A stretch of DNA of 64,000 nucleotides from Sulfurovum sp. AR (GCF_000296775.1 NZ_AJLE01000009.1:1-64000); one strand, 5' to 3'; positions 11,971-20,446 are shown, numbered from the stretch's first letter. A program made the numbers and translations. The notes: a model not told the origin generated them from the letters alone.

Positions 11971-12045
11971 TGGAGCGGGCGAACGGGTTCGAACCGTCGA
12001 CCCCAACCTTGGCAAGGTTATGCTCTACCACTGAGCTACGCCCGC
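11971..12045 (-). tRNA. tRNA-Gly (anticodon GCC)
   Basis: The acceptor stem is GCGGGCG/CGCCCGC, the D-arm TAGCTCAGTGGTAGAGC, the anticodon loop TTGCCAA (GCC), and CCA is encoded. It is the promoter-proximal tRNA of the cluster. Confidence 0.95.
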
Positions 12046-12088
12046 ATCTCCATACCACTTCTAAGCATTTACTTAAAATTGGAGTGCG

Positions 12089-12099
12089 ATTATAGCCAA
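12089..12099 (-). promoter_or_regulatory. Extended -10 promoter for the tRNA cluster
   Basis: The minus strand reads TTGGCTATAAT about 44 bp upstream of the tRNA-Gly 5' end, within a T-rich context. The same motif lies before thrS, tRNA-Val and the 166-residue gene at 17656. Confidence 0.6.
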
Positions 12100-12178
12100 A
12101 AAAGTTTTTAATGTAAAGAGAAAAACATTACTTATGCGATAAAAAGTCTATTTGCCCTCTTTTTTTTTGAGAATCATC

Positions 12179-12187
12179 TGCTATAAT
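12179..12187 (+). promoter_or_regulatory. Extended -10 promoter for ilvD
   Basis: TGCTATAAT lies 29 bp before the ilvD ATG, with a T8 run upstream. Confidence 0.55.
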
Positions 12188-12216
12188 CCGTTAAAATACA
12201 TATAAAAGGCTTTCTC

Positions 12217-13905
12217 ATGAGAAGTGATGAAATAAAAGAGGGGTTTAGTAGAGCTCCACATAGAAGTCTACTGCGTGCAACCGGTGTAAAAGAGGAAGAT
12301 TTTAAAAAACCGTTCATCGGTGTGGCAAATTCATTTATAGAGATCATTCCTGGGCACTTTTTCCTGAATAAAGTCGCTGAAGTGATCAAAGAAGAGATTC
12401 GTGCCAACGGCTGTGTCCCTTTTGAATTCAATACCATCGGTGTTGATGACGGTATTGCTATGGGGCATGATGGTATGCTTTACTCTCTTCCAAGCCGTGA
12501 GATCATCGCAAACTCTGTAGAGACGGTGATGAATGCACATAAACTTGATGCAATGATCGCTATCCCTAACTGTGACAAGATCGTTCCGGGGATGATCATG
12601 GGTGCTTTACGTGTGAATGTTCCTACTGTATTTGTCTCCGGGGGTCCTATGGAAAAAGGATACACCAAAGATGGTACGCCTATTGACCTTGCAACAGCAT
12701 TTGAAGCGGTGGGTAAACATGAAACAGGTGAGATCACAGATGAAGAGCTTCACGATATCGAGTGTAATGCTTGTCCAAGCGGTGGATCTTGTTCAGGAAT
12801 GTTTACTGCAAACTCTATGAATACGCTGATGGAAGCTATGGGTATCGCTCTTCCAGGTAACGGAACCATACTTGCGCTTACACCTGAGAGAACAGAGCTT
12901 TACAGAAAAGCTGCCAGACGTATCTGTGAGATAGCAAAAGCTGAAGAAAACGAACGTGAAAAATACCGTATGAGAAATATTTTAAATGAAAATGCTGTAC
13001 GTAATGCTTTTGCTGTAGATATGGCCATGGGTGGAAGTTCAAATACGGTACTCCATATGCTAGCTATCGCAAAAGAAGCGGAAATAGACTTCAATCTTGA
13101 AGATATCAATGCGATCTCTAAGCGTGTTTCTCACATTGCGAAGATCTCTCCATCACTCTCAACTGTCCATATGGAAGACATCAACAAAGCCGGTGGGGTC
13201 AATGCCGTAATGCACGAAATGATGAAACGTGGTGATAACATCCTCATAGACAACCTGTCTATTACAGGAGAAACACTCTATGAAAAGGTAAAAGATGCAG
13301 AGATATTGGATACCAATATTATCCACACGATCGACAACCCTTATTCTGAAGTGGGTGGACTGGCTATCCTTTACGGTAACCTTGCAGAACAGGGTGCCGT
13401 CATCAAAACCGCGGGTATTACTGGAGACAGAGTCTTTACCGGTACTGCCGTATGCTTTAACTCACAGGATGAAGCGATCGAGGGTATTCTCGGTGGTAAA
13501 GTAAAAGCCGGTAATGTTGTGGTTATCAGATATGAAGGTCCTCGCGGTGGTCCTGGTATGCAAGAGATGCTCAGCCCTACAAGCCTTATCATGGGTATGG
13601 GTCTAGGAGACAAAGTTGCATTGATCACGGATGGTAGATTCTCTGGAGCAACCAGAGGTGCAAGTATAGGTCACGTCAGTCCTGAAGCGGCAGAAGGTGG
13701 TCTTATAGGGTTACTTGAAGATGGTGATGAGATCCATATCGATGTGGACAATTACATCTTGGAAGCAAAGCTTACATTCGAAGAGATCGCAGAAAGAAGA
13801 GACAACTTCAAACCTTTGGTCAAGCCATTGAAAAGTAAATGGCTAAGACAATATAGAGCCCTGGTAACCAATGCCAGTTCCGGAGCCGTGTTAGAAGCTG
13901 AATAG
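12217..13905 (+). CDS. ilvD: Dihydroxy-acid dehydratase
   Basis: This enzyme dehydrates 2,3-dihydroxy-3-methylbutanoate and its methylpentanoate homologue to the 2-keto acids, in valine, leucine and isoleucine synthesis in the cytoplasm. The 562-residue length is normal for the family. Fe-S and active-site signatures are visible: NCDKIVPGM and [25 protein letters not shown]-type C-terminal sequence ([21 protein letters not shown]) is also present. It stands alone with its own extended -10 promoter and is followed by a stem-loop. No other ilv or leu gene is in the window. Confidence 0.98.
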   Translation: MRSDEIKEGFSRAPHRSLLRATGVKEEDFKKPFIGVANSFIEIIPGHFFLNKVAEVIKEEIRANGCVPFEFNTIGVDDGIAMGHDGMLYSLPSREIIANSVETVMNAHKLDAMIAIPNCDKIVPGMIMGALRVNVPTVFVSGGPMEKGYTKDGTPIDLATAFEAVGKHETGEITDEELHDIECNACPSGGSCSGMFTANSMNTLMEAMGIALPGNGTILALTPERTELYRKAARRICEIAKAEENEREKYRMRNILNENAVRNAFAVDMAMGGSSNTVLHMLAIAKEAEIDFNLEDINAISKRVSHIAKISPSLSTVHMEDINKAGGVNAVMHEMMKRGDNILIDNLSITGETLYEKVKDAEILDTNIIHTIDNPYSEVGGLAILYGNLAEQGAVIKTAGITGDRVFTGTAVCFNSQDEAIEGILGGKVKAGNVVVIRYEGPRGGPGMQEMLSPTSLIMGMGLGDKVALITDGRFSGATRGASIGHVSPEAAEGGLIGLLEDGDEIHIDVDNYILEAKLTFEEIAERRDNFKPLVKPLKSKWLRQYRALVTNASSGAVLEAE

Positions 13906-13926
13906 CACCGCATCGTCACTTTATCC

Positions 13927-13951
13927 CCTGTCAAGGATTTTCTTTGACAGG
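13927..13951 (+). terminator. Stem-loop after ilvD
   Basis: The inverted repeat CCTGTCAA / TTGACAGG with a 9-nt loop begins 22 bp after the stop codon. There is no strong U tract, so this may be a weak terminator. Confidence 0.45.
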
Positions 13952-13990
13952 CCTCTTCCTCAATTCACAAAAAAACACCCTATACACTGT

Positions 13991-14203
13991 TTAATGTATC
14001 AAGTGAAGTCTTGATATCAATTTTCCCATCAGTGTCGACTTTAAAGGCAATGCTATAATATCCTGTAGACTATTACTCTTTTCTATGGTATGGTTTGGCA
14101 TAACACTAGCACCCTTTTCATGCACTTCACCACAGCTTACGCATTGTTTCCATAGACCATTCCACGAAACATTGGTATTGTTACATTTTATACATGCATT
14201 CAT
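13991..14203 (-). CDS. Small zinc-ribbon-like protein
   Basis: This 70-residue protein has two CxxC pairs at residues 4-7 (CIKC) and 21-24 (CVSC), separated by a Trp-containing turn. That is the pattern of a rubredoxin-like or zinc-ribbon fold. AAAGGAAG lies 5-6 bp before the ATG, supporting translation. The C-terminal half has no recognised motif. It is isolated between ilvD and the LysM gene, and its function is unknown. Confidence 0.55.
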   Translation of the reverse strand: MNACIKCNNTNVSWNGLWKQCVSCGEVHEKGASVMPNHTIEKSNSLQDIIALPLKSTLMGKLISRLHLIH

Positions 14204-14335
14204 GATGCTTCCTTTACACTTTGTTTATTCAGACAACAGTACCCAGCACATGTATCTTATACTGATCCACCAGGTTCCTAATTTTTATAGATAGATTTTA
14301 TTCACTCGAAGGGTTATGAGGAGTACATACCCCTC

Positions 14336-14368
14336 ATCAAAAAGAGAACGACCTATTAAGATGGTCGT
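14336..14368 (-). terminator. Terminator overlapping the end of the LysM-NlpC/P60 gene
   Basis: On the minus strand, ACGACC / GGTCGT with a 9-nt loop is followed by TCTCTTTTTG. The stop codon lies in the loop. Confidence 0.55.
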
Positions 14369-15309
14369 CTTGCACCTTTGTATCTGTTGCTATAAAACTT
14401 TTTATCAAGACTTGTGATCACAACTTTTTTCTTTGCAGATGAAGCATGAATGAACTTATTATCTCCAAGATAAATTCCTACATGATTCACATACCCTCTA
14501 CGTTTTTTAGACGTATCAAAGAAGATCAGGTCTCCTTTTTGCAACTCACTTCTTTTCACGAATTTTCCAAACTTTGACTGCCTGATCGAAGTACGCGGGA
14601 TATCAATACCGATATTTTTATAGACAAACTTTGTAAAACTCGAACAGTCATAGGTATTTTTATTACCGCTTGCTCCCCATACATATTTTTTTCCCAACTT
14701 TGTTTTTGCCAGGGACGTGATTCTCTGACATTTATCATCGTCTTTGTCTTTCTTGTTTGTAAAAATATCAGTGAAGGAAAATGTTTTCGGGGTTTCTTTC
14801 TTTTCTTTCTCTAAACTGATCGTATCGAGGCGAGAAAGTGATGCCACCAACTTTTTATCTGAAGCTGGTTGCTTTACTTTCGCCACTTTATGCGTCTTTT
14901 GAGTTTGGGGGATATGCAGAACCTTTCCAATTTTAAGTATTTGACTTTTTCTAAGTGCATTGGCTTTTCTTATTTTTGTCACAGAGGTGTGATGTTTAAG
15001 GGCTATGGAAGAGAGAGTATCTCCTTTTTTTGTCACATATTTCACCGGTTTTTCAGATGTTTTTGTATAAAGGACTTTACCATTTGTTGGTACATTCAAG
15101 ACCTTGCCTATCCTCAGGACAGCACCCTTTTTAAGTCCATTTGTTTTTCTTACTTTTGCGATGGTTGTATGATGTTTATGTGCGATAGAAGAGAGGGTAT
15201 CCCCTTTTTTAATAGTATATTTAACCATTTGTTTCGCTGTGTGGGTAGAGGCTGTAGCTGTCATCGTGGTGAGAGATAAGGCAAATAGTAACGCATAAAG
15301 TCTGTACAA
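14356..15309 (-). CDS. LysM-NlpC/P60 peptidoglycan endopeptidase
   Basis: This 317-residue exported cell-wall hydrolase has an N-terminal signal peptide (about residues 1-20). Two LysM domains (about 29-72 and 90-134) each start YxxKKGDTLSSIA and bind peptidoglycan. A C-terminal NlpC/P60 domain (about 195-317) has the catalytic Cys in YDCSSF, GDLIFF, and the catalytic His in VNHVGIYLG, followed by FIHAS. The family cleaves D-gamma-glutamyl-mDAP bonds in stem peptides, and family members often act in daughter-cell separation. It is monocistronic, with a terminator at its end. Confidence 0.93.
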   Translation of the reverse strand: MYRLYALLFALSLTTMTATASTHTAKQMVKYTIKKGDTLSSIAHKHHTTIAKVRKTNGLKKGAVLRIGKVLNVPTNGKVLYTKTSEKPVKYVTKKGDTLSSIALKHHTSVTKIRKANALRKSQILKIGKVLHIPQTQKTHKVAKVKQPASDKKLVASLSRLDTISLEKEKKETPKTFSFTDIFTNKKDKDDDKCQRITSLAKTKLGKKYVWGASGNKNTYDCSSFTKFVYKNIGIDIPRTSIRQSKFGKFVKRSELQKGDLIFFDTSKKRRGYVNHVGIYLGDNKFIHASSAKKKVVITSLDKKFYSNRYKGARRPS

Positions 15310-15476
15310 TGGATTCTCCTACATCATAAAATTATAAGTAAAAATGATAAAAATTGATACTTATGAAATATTTGATAGATTGTAGCTATATATGATTAAT
15401 AAAAAATAAACGTGCTTTTAAATCAAGCTTAACCTGTTATCCCTTTCTTGCTCTAAAGAGAGATCTATACTTGATA

Positions 15477-17159
15477 TTATGCTCGCTTTTTCAATACGTC
15501 CACAATGTGATCGGCGACCCTGAATGCATTGGCATAAATGGTCCAAGTATACGCTACAGAACCCCCTGTGGGCATAAAACTGGCATCGGCTACATAAAGG
15601 TTCTTCACATCATGAGATCTGCAATATTTGTTCAGTACGGATGTCTTGGGATCATTTCCAAAACGGCACCCTCCGGCAACCAGGTTCTGCGGGGGTGTCG
15701 AAGAGATAGCAGAGTATATATTCTTGGCGCCCATCTCTTCGAGTATCTTTTCACACTTCTTTGCAATATAATTTCCCACCTTCAAATCTTGCGGATGTCC
15801 TTCCACACGCAATTTACCTACAGGCATACCAAACTTGTCTTTATGTACAGGATCTAATGAGACAAAACAGTTGTCGTTCGGAAGCCAGTCATTAAAGACT
15901 TCAAAACGTATACTTTTTTGCTCTGTAAAGCGGGAAACTACACGTTCACCCAACTCTTTACCCCACACAAGCTTACCGTTCTTATAGTTATCTTTCCGAG
16001 CACGGCTGATGATGTTTTGATGTTCAAACATAAATTCAACAGACCCTCCTTTAAATTTACCGTCCCACCAATGGTCTATAAAATACCAATCCAGAATAGA
16101 ACGATTGACAAAAAGCCCTGTTGTCATCAACTCTTCAAATTTTATCTCTTTCAAAGAATCCTTATGGAGTTCTCCCTGACCGGAACCTCCCCCAGAGAAA
16201 ATGAGATTCTTTCCTACTTCTCCACTACTGTTTCCCAATCCCTTAGGATGATGTGCATTGGCTGAATTGAGCAAAAGTCTTGCACTCTCATGTGCCTGTG
16301 CCGCAACAACAAAGATCTTTCCTTGAATCTTTTTCTCTTTACCTGTAACCGTGTCAACGACTACCGCATGATCTACCTCATCTTTTTTAGCTGTATGCAG
16401 ATACTTCACATAAGTGTTACTTAGCAAGGTCAAATTACCCGTAGCTAAAGCGGGTTTTAAAAGTGCCTCTCTTGAACTTCCCTTAGCACCGGAGCTACAC
16501 CCATAGCTTCCGCAGCGGTTTGAGTAATAACAGGCATCACGTCCGGGTTTATCTTTTGAAAGTACCGCTCTTGGTGTGACAAGCGGTGTAATGTCAAGTG
16601 CTTGACAACTTTTGTCAAAGAGTTTTACGACTGCATTTTCTTTGGTCGGAGGCTGTGTAAAATCTGCCGTACTCCGGGGTGGCTCAAAAGGATGTTTCTC
16701 GACTTTACCGGAAATGCCTACCAACTCTTCTGTGAGCGTATAATAGGGTTCCAACTCTTCATAAGAGATGGGCCAATCCACCACATTGGCCCCTTCTATC
16801 TCTCCATATTTACTCTTCAGTCTAAAATCATCAGGATGCATACGGTGCAGCATACCGGACATCAGATTGGAAGATCCTCCCACAATGTTCCCGTTCCAAA
16901 AACTCCAACCCGATTCATACGTAGGTGTCCTTACCCATTCACCATCTACTTTTTCTTCTATGGTATGATACTCATCAAACAGATTGGGCGTGACCAGATC
17001 TCTTCTACAGTAAGCCAACTCATCTTTAGAGAATTCTTCACGTTTGATGAGCCGGCCTTTCTCCAGCACGGCTACTTTGTATCCTGCTTGACATAAAGTA
17101 TAGGCTACAGCACCCCCACTGGCTCCTGAGCCTACGATGACAACATCATACACACTCAT
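15477..17159 (-). CDS. GMC-family FAD oxidoreductase (gluconate/alcohol dehydrogenase large-subunit type)
   Basis: This 560-residue flavoprotein has an N-terminal dinucleotide-binding motif (VVIVGSGASGGAVAYTL), a GMC segment near residues 85-110 (WNGNIVGGSSNLMSGMLHRM), and a C-terminal FAD/substrate segment (LYVADASFMPTGGSVAYTWTIYANAFRVADHI). GMC enzymes oxidise alcohols or sugars. This branch pairs with a small twin-arginine-exported subunit, and the two starts/stops overlap here by 4 bp (ATGA). The usual membrane cytochrome c subunit is not adjacent. Substrate cannot be deduced. Confidence 0.88.
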   Translation of the reverse strand: MSVYDVVIVGSGASGGAVAYTLCQAGYKVAVLEKGRLIKREEFSKDELAYCRRDLVTPNLFDEYHTIEEKVDGEWVRTPTYESGWSFWNGNIVGGSSNLMSGMLHRMHPDDFRLKSKYGEIEGANVVDWPISYEELEPYYTLTEELVGISGKVEKHPFEPPRSTADFTQPPTKENAVVKLFDKSCQALDITPLVTPRAVLSKDKPGRDACYYSNRCGSYGCSSGAKGSSREALLKPALATGNLTLLSNTYVKYLHTAKKDEVDHAVVVDTVTGKEKKIQGKIFVVAAQAHESARLLLNSANAHHPKGLGNSSGEVGKNLIFSGGGSGQGELHKDSLKEIKFEELMTTGLFVNRSILDWYFIDHWWDGKFKGGSVEFMFEHQNIISRARKDNYKNGKLVWGKELGERVVSRFTEQKSIRFEVFNDWLPNDNCFVSLDPVHKDKFGMPVGKLRVEGHPQDLKVGNYIAKKCEKILEEMGAKNIYSAISSTPPQNLVAGGCRFGNDPKTSVLNKYCRSHDVKNLYVADASFMPTGGSVAYTWTIYANAFRVADHIVDVLKKRA

Positions 17160-17656
17160 AGCGCTATATACCTTGATGTAGGTCTAGGGAGACCACTATA
17201 CGAGGATATCGCTTCCCACCCTGCTTCTTTAATGTTCGAGCCATAGATAGGATCACTAAAGAGTCCCTCCATGGTCAGTGTCATGATATGGGACAGCCAA
17301 TTGTGGCCATAGCGCGTCTCCTCATAGGCACGCAGGGCCCTTTCTTTCTCCTGAGCTGGCATAGACAGGAAGCTTCCTTTTTCGCGCTTCTCCAGTTCTT
17401 TTGCTCCCTCAATGACAAATGCTTTGATATCTCTATCAAAACTCTCATGCATCATGGTTTCAAACAAGAATTGTATGGTATTCATAGATTTTGCCGAGGG
17501 GAGCTTGCTTCCTTCAGGGAATAGATGATCCTGTACTGCCAAGAGAGTCGGTGCTACCTTTTTAAATGTTTTTTCAAACTCACTGACCTCTTTTGCCTGT
17601 ATATAGGGAGAGAGTCCCAGGACGGAGCCAAATATGAGAAATTTTCTTCTTTTCAT
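17156..17656 (-). CDS. Gluconate 2-dehydrogenase subunit 3 family protein
   Basis: This 166-residue protein starts MKRRKFLIFGS, a twin-arginine-like export signal. The body matches the small subunit that accompanies GMC dehydrogenases: a helical protein with YGHNWLSHIMTLTMEGLFSDPIYG near the end. It is translated just before the GMC gene with a 4-bp overlap, so the pair should form a complex that is exported folded. A TGGCTATAAT promoter lies about 40 bp upstream. Confidence 0.82.
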   Translation of the reverse strand: MKRRKFLIFGSVLGLSPYIQAKEVSEFEKTFKKVAPTLLAVQDHLFPEGSKLPSAKSMNTIQFLFETMMHESFDRDIKAFVIEGAKELEKREKGSFLSMPAQEKERALRAYEETRYGHNWLSHIMTLTMEGLFSDPIYGSNIKEAGWEAISSYSGLPRPTSRYIAL

Positions 17657-17692
17657 TACGCTGTCTTTACATTGATTTTTTTATTATAGCCA

Positions 17693-17702
17693 CCCATGTG
17701 TG
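17693..17702 (-). promoter_or_regulatory. Extended -10 promoter for the GMC dehydrogenase pair
   Basis: The minus strand reads TGGCTATAAT, giving a leader of about 30 nt before the ATG at 17656. Confidence 0.55.
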
Positions 17703-17784
17703 CACTTTAGGTGCAATCACTACACGAACATTGCACGAGTGGTATATTATACTGCAACTGTCAAAAAAATATAAGGAGACAGAT

Positions 17785-17934
17785 ATGCAAAAATTTATTA
17801 TGAGTGCATTCATAGGTTTGGCAATGCTTACTTTTACCGGCTGTACAAAGAACAGCAATACAGAAGTGGATACCAAATGCTCAGCAAGCAGCAAATGTGG
17901 TGGAACAACAAAATGTAATGGAGACAAAATGTGA
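17785..17934 (+). CDS. Small Cys-rich lipoprotein, probably frameshifted at its end
   Basis: Start chosen at 17785 because ATAAGGAGACAGAT precedes it. The 49-residue product has a lipoprotein signal with lipobox FTGC, then repeated KC motifs (TKCSASSKCGGTTKCNG). The frame stops at 17932-17934. In the +1 frame the sequence continues as ETKCDASKKCG and stops at 17954-17956, carrying the same KC rhythm. A one-base indel near 17919-17921 therefore probably truncates the protein by about eight residues. It is the first of three tiny KC-motif peptides in this cluster; these could bind metal or thiols. Confidence 0.65.
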   Translation: MQKFIMSAFIGLAMLTFTGCTKNSNTEVDTKCSASSKCGGTTKCNGDKM

Positions 17935-18065
17935 TGCCAGTAAGAAATGTGGTTAATAAAAATGACCACTCTCTGTTTGGGTTGAGTGATTCTAAGAGTT
18001 AGAGATACATTACAGAATACACTTATGTTTCACTCCATGACACCATTATTGTAAAGGATAGGACG

Positions 18066-18254
18066 ATGATAAAATTACTCTTTGGGGCACTCATAAGCTT
18101 GTCCCTGCTCTTTTTTACAGGATGTGAAAAGAAAGAAGAGACAAACACTGCATCTATGACAAAGTGTGAAGCCGGGAAATGTGATAGTGCTATGCAAAAA
18201 TCGGAAGTACCTGCACAAAAGTGTAATGCAGATACGAAAGATGGTGACCACTAA
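18066..18254 (+). CDS. Small Cys-containing lipoprotein
   Basis: This 62-residue product has a lipoprotein signal (lipobox FTGC, residues 17-20). A short polar tail has three further Cys in TKCEAGKCDSA and QKCNAD. AAAGGATAGGACG precedes the ATG. The EAGKCDS element resembles the repeat unit of the peptide at 18841. A strong stem-loop terminator follows. Function unknown; a metal-binding role is inferred from Cys content only. Confidence 0.7.
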   Translation: MIKLLFGALISLSLLFFTGCEKKEETNTASMTKCEAGKCDSAMQKSEVPAQKCNADTKDGDH

Positions 18255-18263
18255 TCTCTTCTT

Positions 18264-18301
18264 CCTGTTCTCTGGAAAAGAGGACAGGCTTCTTTTTCTT
18301 T
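18264..18301 (+). terminator. Rho-independent terminator
   Basis: The stem CCTGTTCTCT / AGAGGACAGG (10 bp including one G-T pair, 5-nt loop) is followed by CTTCTTTTTCTTT. It closes the two small lipoprotein genes. Confidence 0.8.
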
Positions 18302-18387
18302 AACATAATAATACACACACCTTACACATCTTTCATACTATACTTGTAACTGTAACAACAAACATATTGTATATAAAGGAGTTACAC

Positions 18388-18825
18388 ATGCTAAAAGGTA
18401 TCTATCCTCTCACCAGAAATATATTAAGTAAGGGAAAAGACATTGCCTTACTTTTGGCCAGACTTACTATAGCCTATGGTTTTTACAATCCAGCGATGCA
18501 AAAGTGGTCAGACATGTCTAGTGTTGCCAGTTGGTTTGGTACCCTAGGTATACCCTTCCCTACGTTGAATGCCTATGTGGCGGCTAGTACAGAACTGTTG
18601 GGTGTTGTGTTATTAACATTGGGGCTTTTTACAAGACTTATCTCACTTCCTCTTATTGTAGTGATGGTTGTTGCCATTCTTACTGTACATTTAGGCCATG
18701 GCTTTTCTGCAGGAGACAATGGATTTGAAATTCCTTTATATTACATGCTGTTTTTGGCCATATTCGCTTCATTTGGAGCCGGAAAATTTAGCTTAGACCA
18801 TCTTCTGTTTGGTGAAGAGCAATAA
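18388..18825 (+). CDS. DoxX-family inner-membrane protein
   Basis: Start chosen at 18388 (AAAGGAGTTACAC upstream), giving 145 residues. Four membrane segments are visible, with the DoxX features LLLARLTIAYGFYNPAMQKW near the N-terminus, the TELLGVVLLTLGLFTR turn, and a late GAGKFSLDHLL tail. DoxX proteins accompany redox and metal-stress genes. In bufferin/HvfA loci a DoxX protein is a regular member. Here the stop is 15 bp before a Cys-rich EGKCG-containing exported peptide, so the two are probably co-transcribed. Confidence 0.88.
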   Translation: MLKGIYPLTRNILSKGKDIALLLARLTIAYGFYNPAMQKWSDMSSVASWFGTLGIPFPTLNAYVAASTELLGVVLLTLGLFTRLISLPLIVVMVVAILTVHLGHGFSAGDNGFEIPLYYMLFLAIFASFGAGKFSLDHLLFGEEQ

Positions 18826-18840
18826 CACAAAGGAAAAACG

Positions 18841-19101
18841 ATGAAAAAATTACTGATACTACTTGGAGCAATGGCACTCACACTTACACTGGCAACTGCA
18901 GAGGGGAAATGTGGTAAATGTGACAGCAGCAAAAAAACTGAAACAAAATGTGACAGTGGAAAATGTGATAGCGGCAAAAAAACTGAAACAAAATGTGACA
19001 GTGGAAAATGTGATAGCGGCAAAAAATCCGGGGACAAGTGTGACAACGATAAAAAAGCACCGGTCAAAGGTAAATGCGGCAAAGGTAAATGTGGGGAATA
19101 A
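18841..19101 (+). CDS. Cys-rich exported repeat peptide with EGKCG motif (bufferin/HvfA-like)
   Basis: This 86-residue product has a standard signal peptide ending ATA. The mature peptide begins EGKCGKCDS, then repeats KKTETKCDSGKCDSG twice, and ends KGKCGKGKCGE; it has 11 Cys in all. EGKCG motifs are known from bufferin-like ribosomal peptides whose Cys are modified by MNIO (DUF692) enzymes with a DUF2063 partner and a DoxX protein. The DoxX gene is directly upstream, but no MNIO gene is in the window. It is thus either an unmodified metal-buffering peptide or one matured by an enzyme encoded elsewhere. CAAAGGAAAAACG precedes the ATG. Confidence 0.75.
   Translation: MKKLLILLGAMALTLTLATAEGKCGKCDSSKKTETKCDSGKCDSGKKTETKCDSGKCDSGKKSGDKCDNDKKAPVKGKCGKGKCGE
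18931..19020 (+). repeat. Perfect 45-bp tandem duplication inside the Cys-rich peptide gene
   Basis: Two identical 45-bp units (18931-18975 and 18976-19020) each encode KKTETKCDSGKCDSG. A third, diverged unit follows. Copy number may vary between strains and would change Cys content in steps of two. Confidence 0.9.
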
Positions 19102-19178
19102 TCTACACATAATACCTCTTTTTCAAGTCTCCTCTACCTCAGGGTATAGGGGATTTACCTTTCTTGTATAAATCTTTG

Positions 19179-19184
19179 TATAAT
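19179..19184 (+). promoter_or_regulatory. -10 element for the lipoprotein / FTR-rhodanese pair
   Basis: TATAAT lies 28 bp before the ATG at 19212, indicating a transcript separate from the DoxX/peptide unit. Confidence 0.5.
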
Positions 19185-19211
19185 GTATCTATCAATTCAA
19201 GAAGGATACTA

Positions 19212-19706
19212 ATGCGACATCTGCTTATCAGTCTCATACTACTACTCTTCTTTTCTGGCTGTGAAGACAAAGAACAGCAAGCTAGAGAGCAAGCCGCACA
19301 TGATGCAAAAATAGCACAACAAGCTAGAGCAGAACTGCTTGCAGAACTGCAGGCAAAAAAAGACTTCTCCGATAATAATGCATCCAAACTTCATAAAATG
19401 GGTATCCATATGGAAGAGGGAACCATCACCATAGATACCAATAAGACTAAAGATTTTTTTCGGGCATTGAATCAAAAAATGGGTGAACAAATGAAAAAAC
19501 TCTCTGATGATATGAAAAAAGGCATGGTTGAAACAAAAGAAGCCGGCATTGAGATCAATGAACAACACATCCATATTGACCTCAATAAAACACATGATAT
19601 GCTGATAAACTGGGGCAAACAGATACAGGTTTTTGTAGAAGAGTTTGATGAAATGGCAAAAACATTAGAGACAAACAATACCAATACGACAATGAAAGGA
19701 ATATAA
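19212..19706 (+). CDS. Helical lipoprotein of unknown function
   Basis: Start chosen at 19212 (AGAAGGATACTA upstream), giving 164 residues. It has a lipoprotein signal (lipobox FSGC) followed by a long charged, Ala/Glu/Lys-rich helix. Two short related units then appear: GIHMEEGTITIDTNKTKDFF and GIEINEQHIHIDLNKTHDML. These may pair as a repeated beta-hairpin plus helix. The stop overlaps the start of the next gene by one base (TAATG), so it is coupled to the FTR-rhodanese protein. No family recognised. Confidence 0.75.
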   Translation: MRHLLISLILLLFFSGCEDKEQQAREQAAHDAKIAQQARAELLAELQAKKDFSDNNASKLHKMGIHMEEGTITIDTNKTKDFFRALNQKMGEQMKKLSDDMKKGMVETKEAGIEINEQHIHIDLNKTHDMLINWGKQIQVFVEEFDEMAKTLETNNTNTTMKGI

Positions 19707-20446
19707 TGCAACCGATAGATATGAACTCAGATGAATTTCAAGCTGAATTGGAGAAGACATGGACCTTTGTAGAGAAGGTAAACAACCAGTTCGGTTTTGT
19801 TCAAAACCCCAATGAAGAGGTCAACGAAGGTGTGGCAATGGGGCTTGCACGCAATAAACTCATCTATGGTAAGCGGTTTTGTCCTTGCTTTATGGTGATA
19901 GGAGAGACCAAAGAGGAACAAAAATCAGCAGACAACCGTATCTGCCCATGTACTCCTGCTCTGGAAAAAGAGATCCCTGAAGATGGTACCTGTCACTGTG
20001 GGATATTCTGTACCCCGGAATACGCTCAAGCACAAGCACAACACGATGCCATAGAAGAGGTCGTACATCAACACTCAGGTGGCTTAACAAAAGAGCAAGC
20101 AGAAACGCTTCTGAAAGAAGAACAACTTGACGGAGATGAACTTGAAGCACTTATAGAAGCAAAAAAACTGGGTATGATCGATTTTACCCTTGTGGATACA
20201 AGAGAATACATGGAGTACCAAATGGAACATATCGTAGGAACGGACAAACTTGTACCCACCTCACAATTCTATGCCAAAGTAGAAGAAGAACTCGCAGGCC
20301 TCAAAAAAGAACCTATCATCGTTTACTGCCACTCAGGAAGCAGAAGCTATCAGGTACAACACGCTATGAAAGGCCTGGGTTTCGAACATGTATGTAATCT
20401 ACGTCCAGGGATCATCGGATTCTCAGGAAAAACACAAAGAGGTTAG
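19706..20446 (+). CDS. Ferredoxin-thioredoxin reductase catalytic domain fused to rhodanese
   Basis: This 246-residue fusion has an N-terminal FTR catalytic-chain domain with the signature pairs CPC (59-61), CPC (80-82) and CHC (96-98). These six Cys in known enzymes form a [4Fe-4S] cluster next to a redox-active disulfide. The spacings (18 and 13) are longer than the plant 16 and 8. A C-terminal rhodanese domain (about 130-246) has the active-site loop CHSGSRS, Cys208. The combination suggests electron transfer to, or reduction of, protein- or rhodanese-bound persulfide. There is no export signal, so it is cytoplasmic. Translational coupling links it to an exported lipoprotein. Confidence 0.85.
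   Translation: MQPIDMNSDEFQAELEKTWTFVEKVNNQFGFVQNPNEEVNEGVAMGLARNKLIYGKRFCPCFMVIGETKEEQKSADNRICPCTPALEKEIPEDGTCHCGIFCTPEYAQAQAQHDAIEEVVHQHSGGLTKEQAETLLKEEQLDGDELEALIEAKKLGMIDFTLVDTREYMEYQMEHIVGTDKLVPTSQFYAKVEEELAGLKKEPIIVYCHSGSRSYQVQHAMKGLGFEHVCNLRPGIIGFSGKTQRG

Noticed and set aside
15471-17096. Plus-strand frames opposite the GMC oxidoreductase
   Set aside because: They lack ribosome-binding sites and plausible domains, while the minus frame has clear GMC motifs throughout.
18841-19101. Metallothionein
   Set aside because: The protein is exported (signal peptide) and has the EGKCG/KCDSG pattern next to DoxX, which fits bufferin-like peptides better than cytoplasmic metallothioneins.
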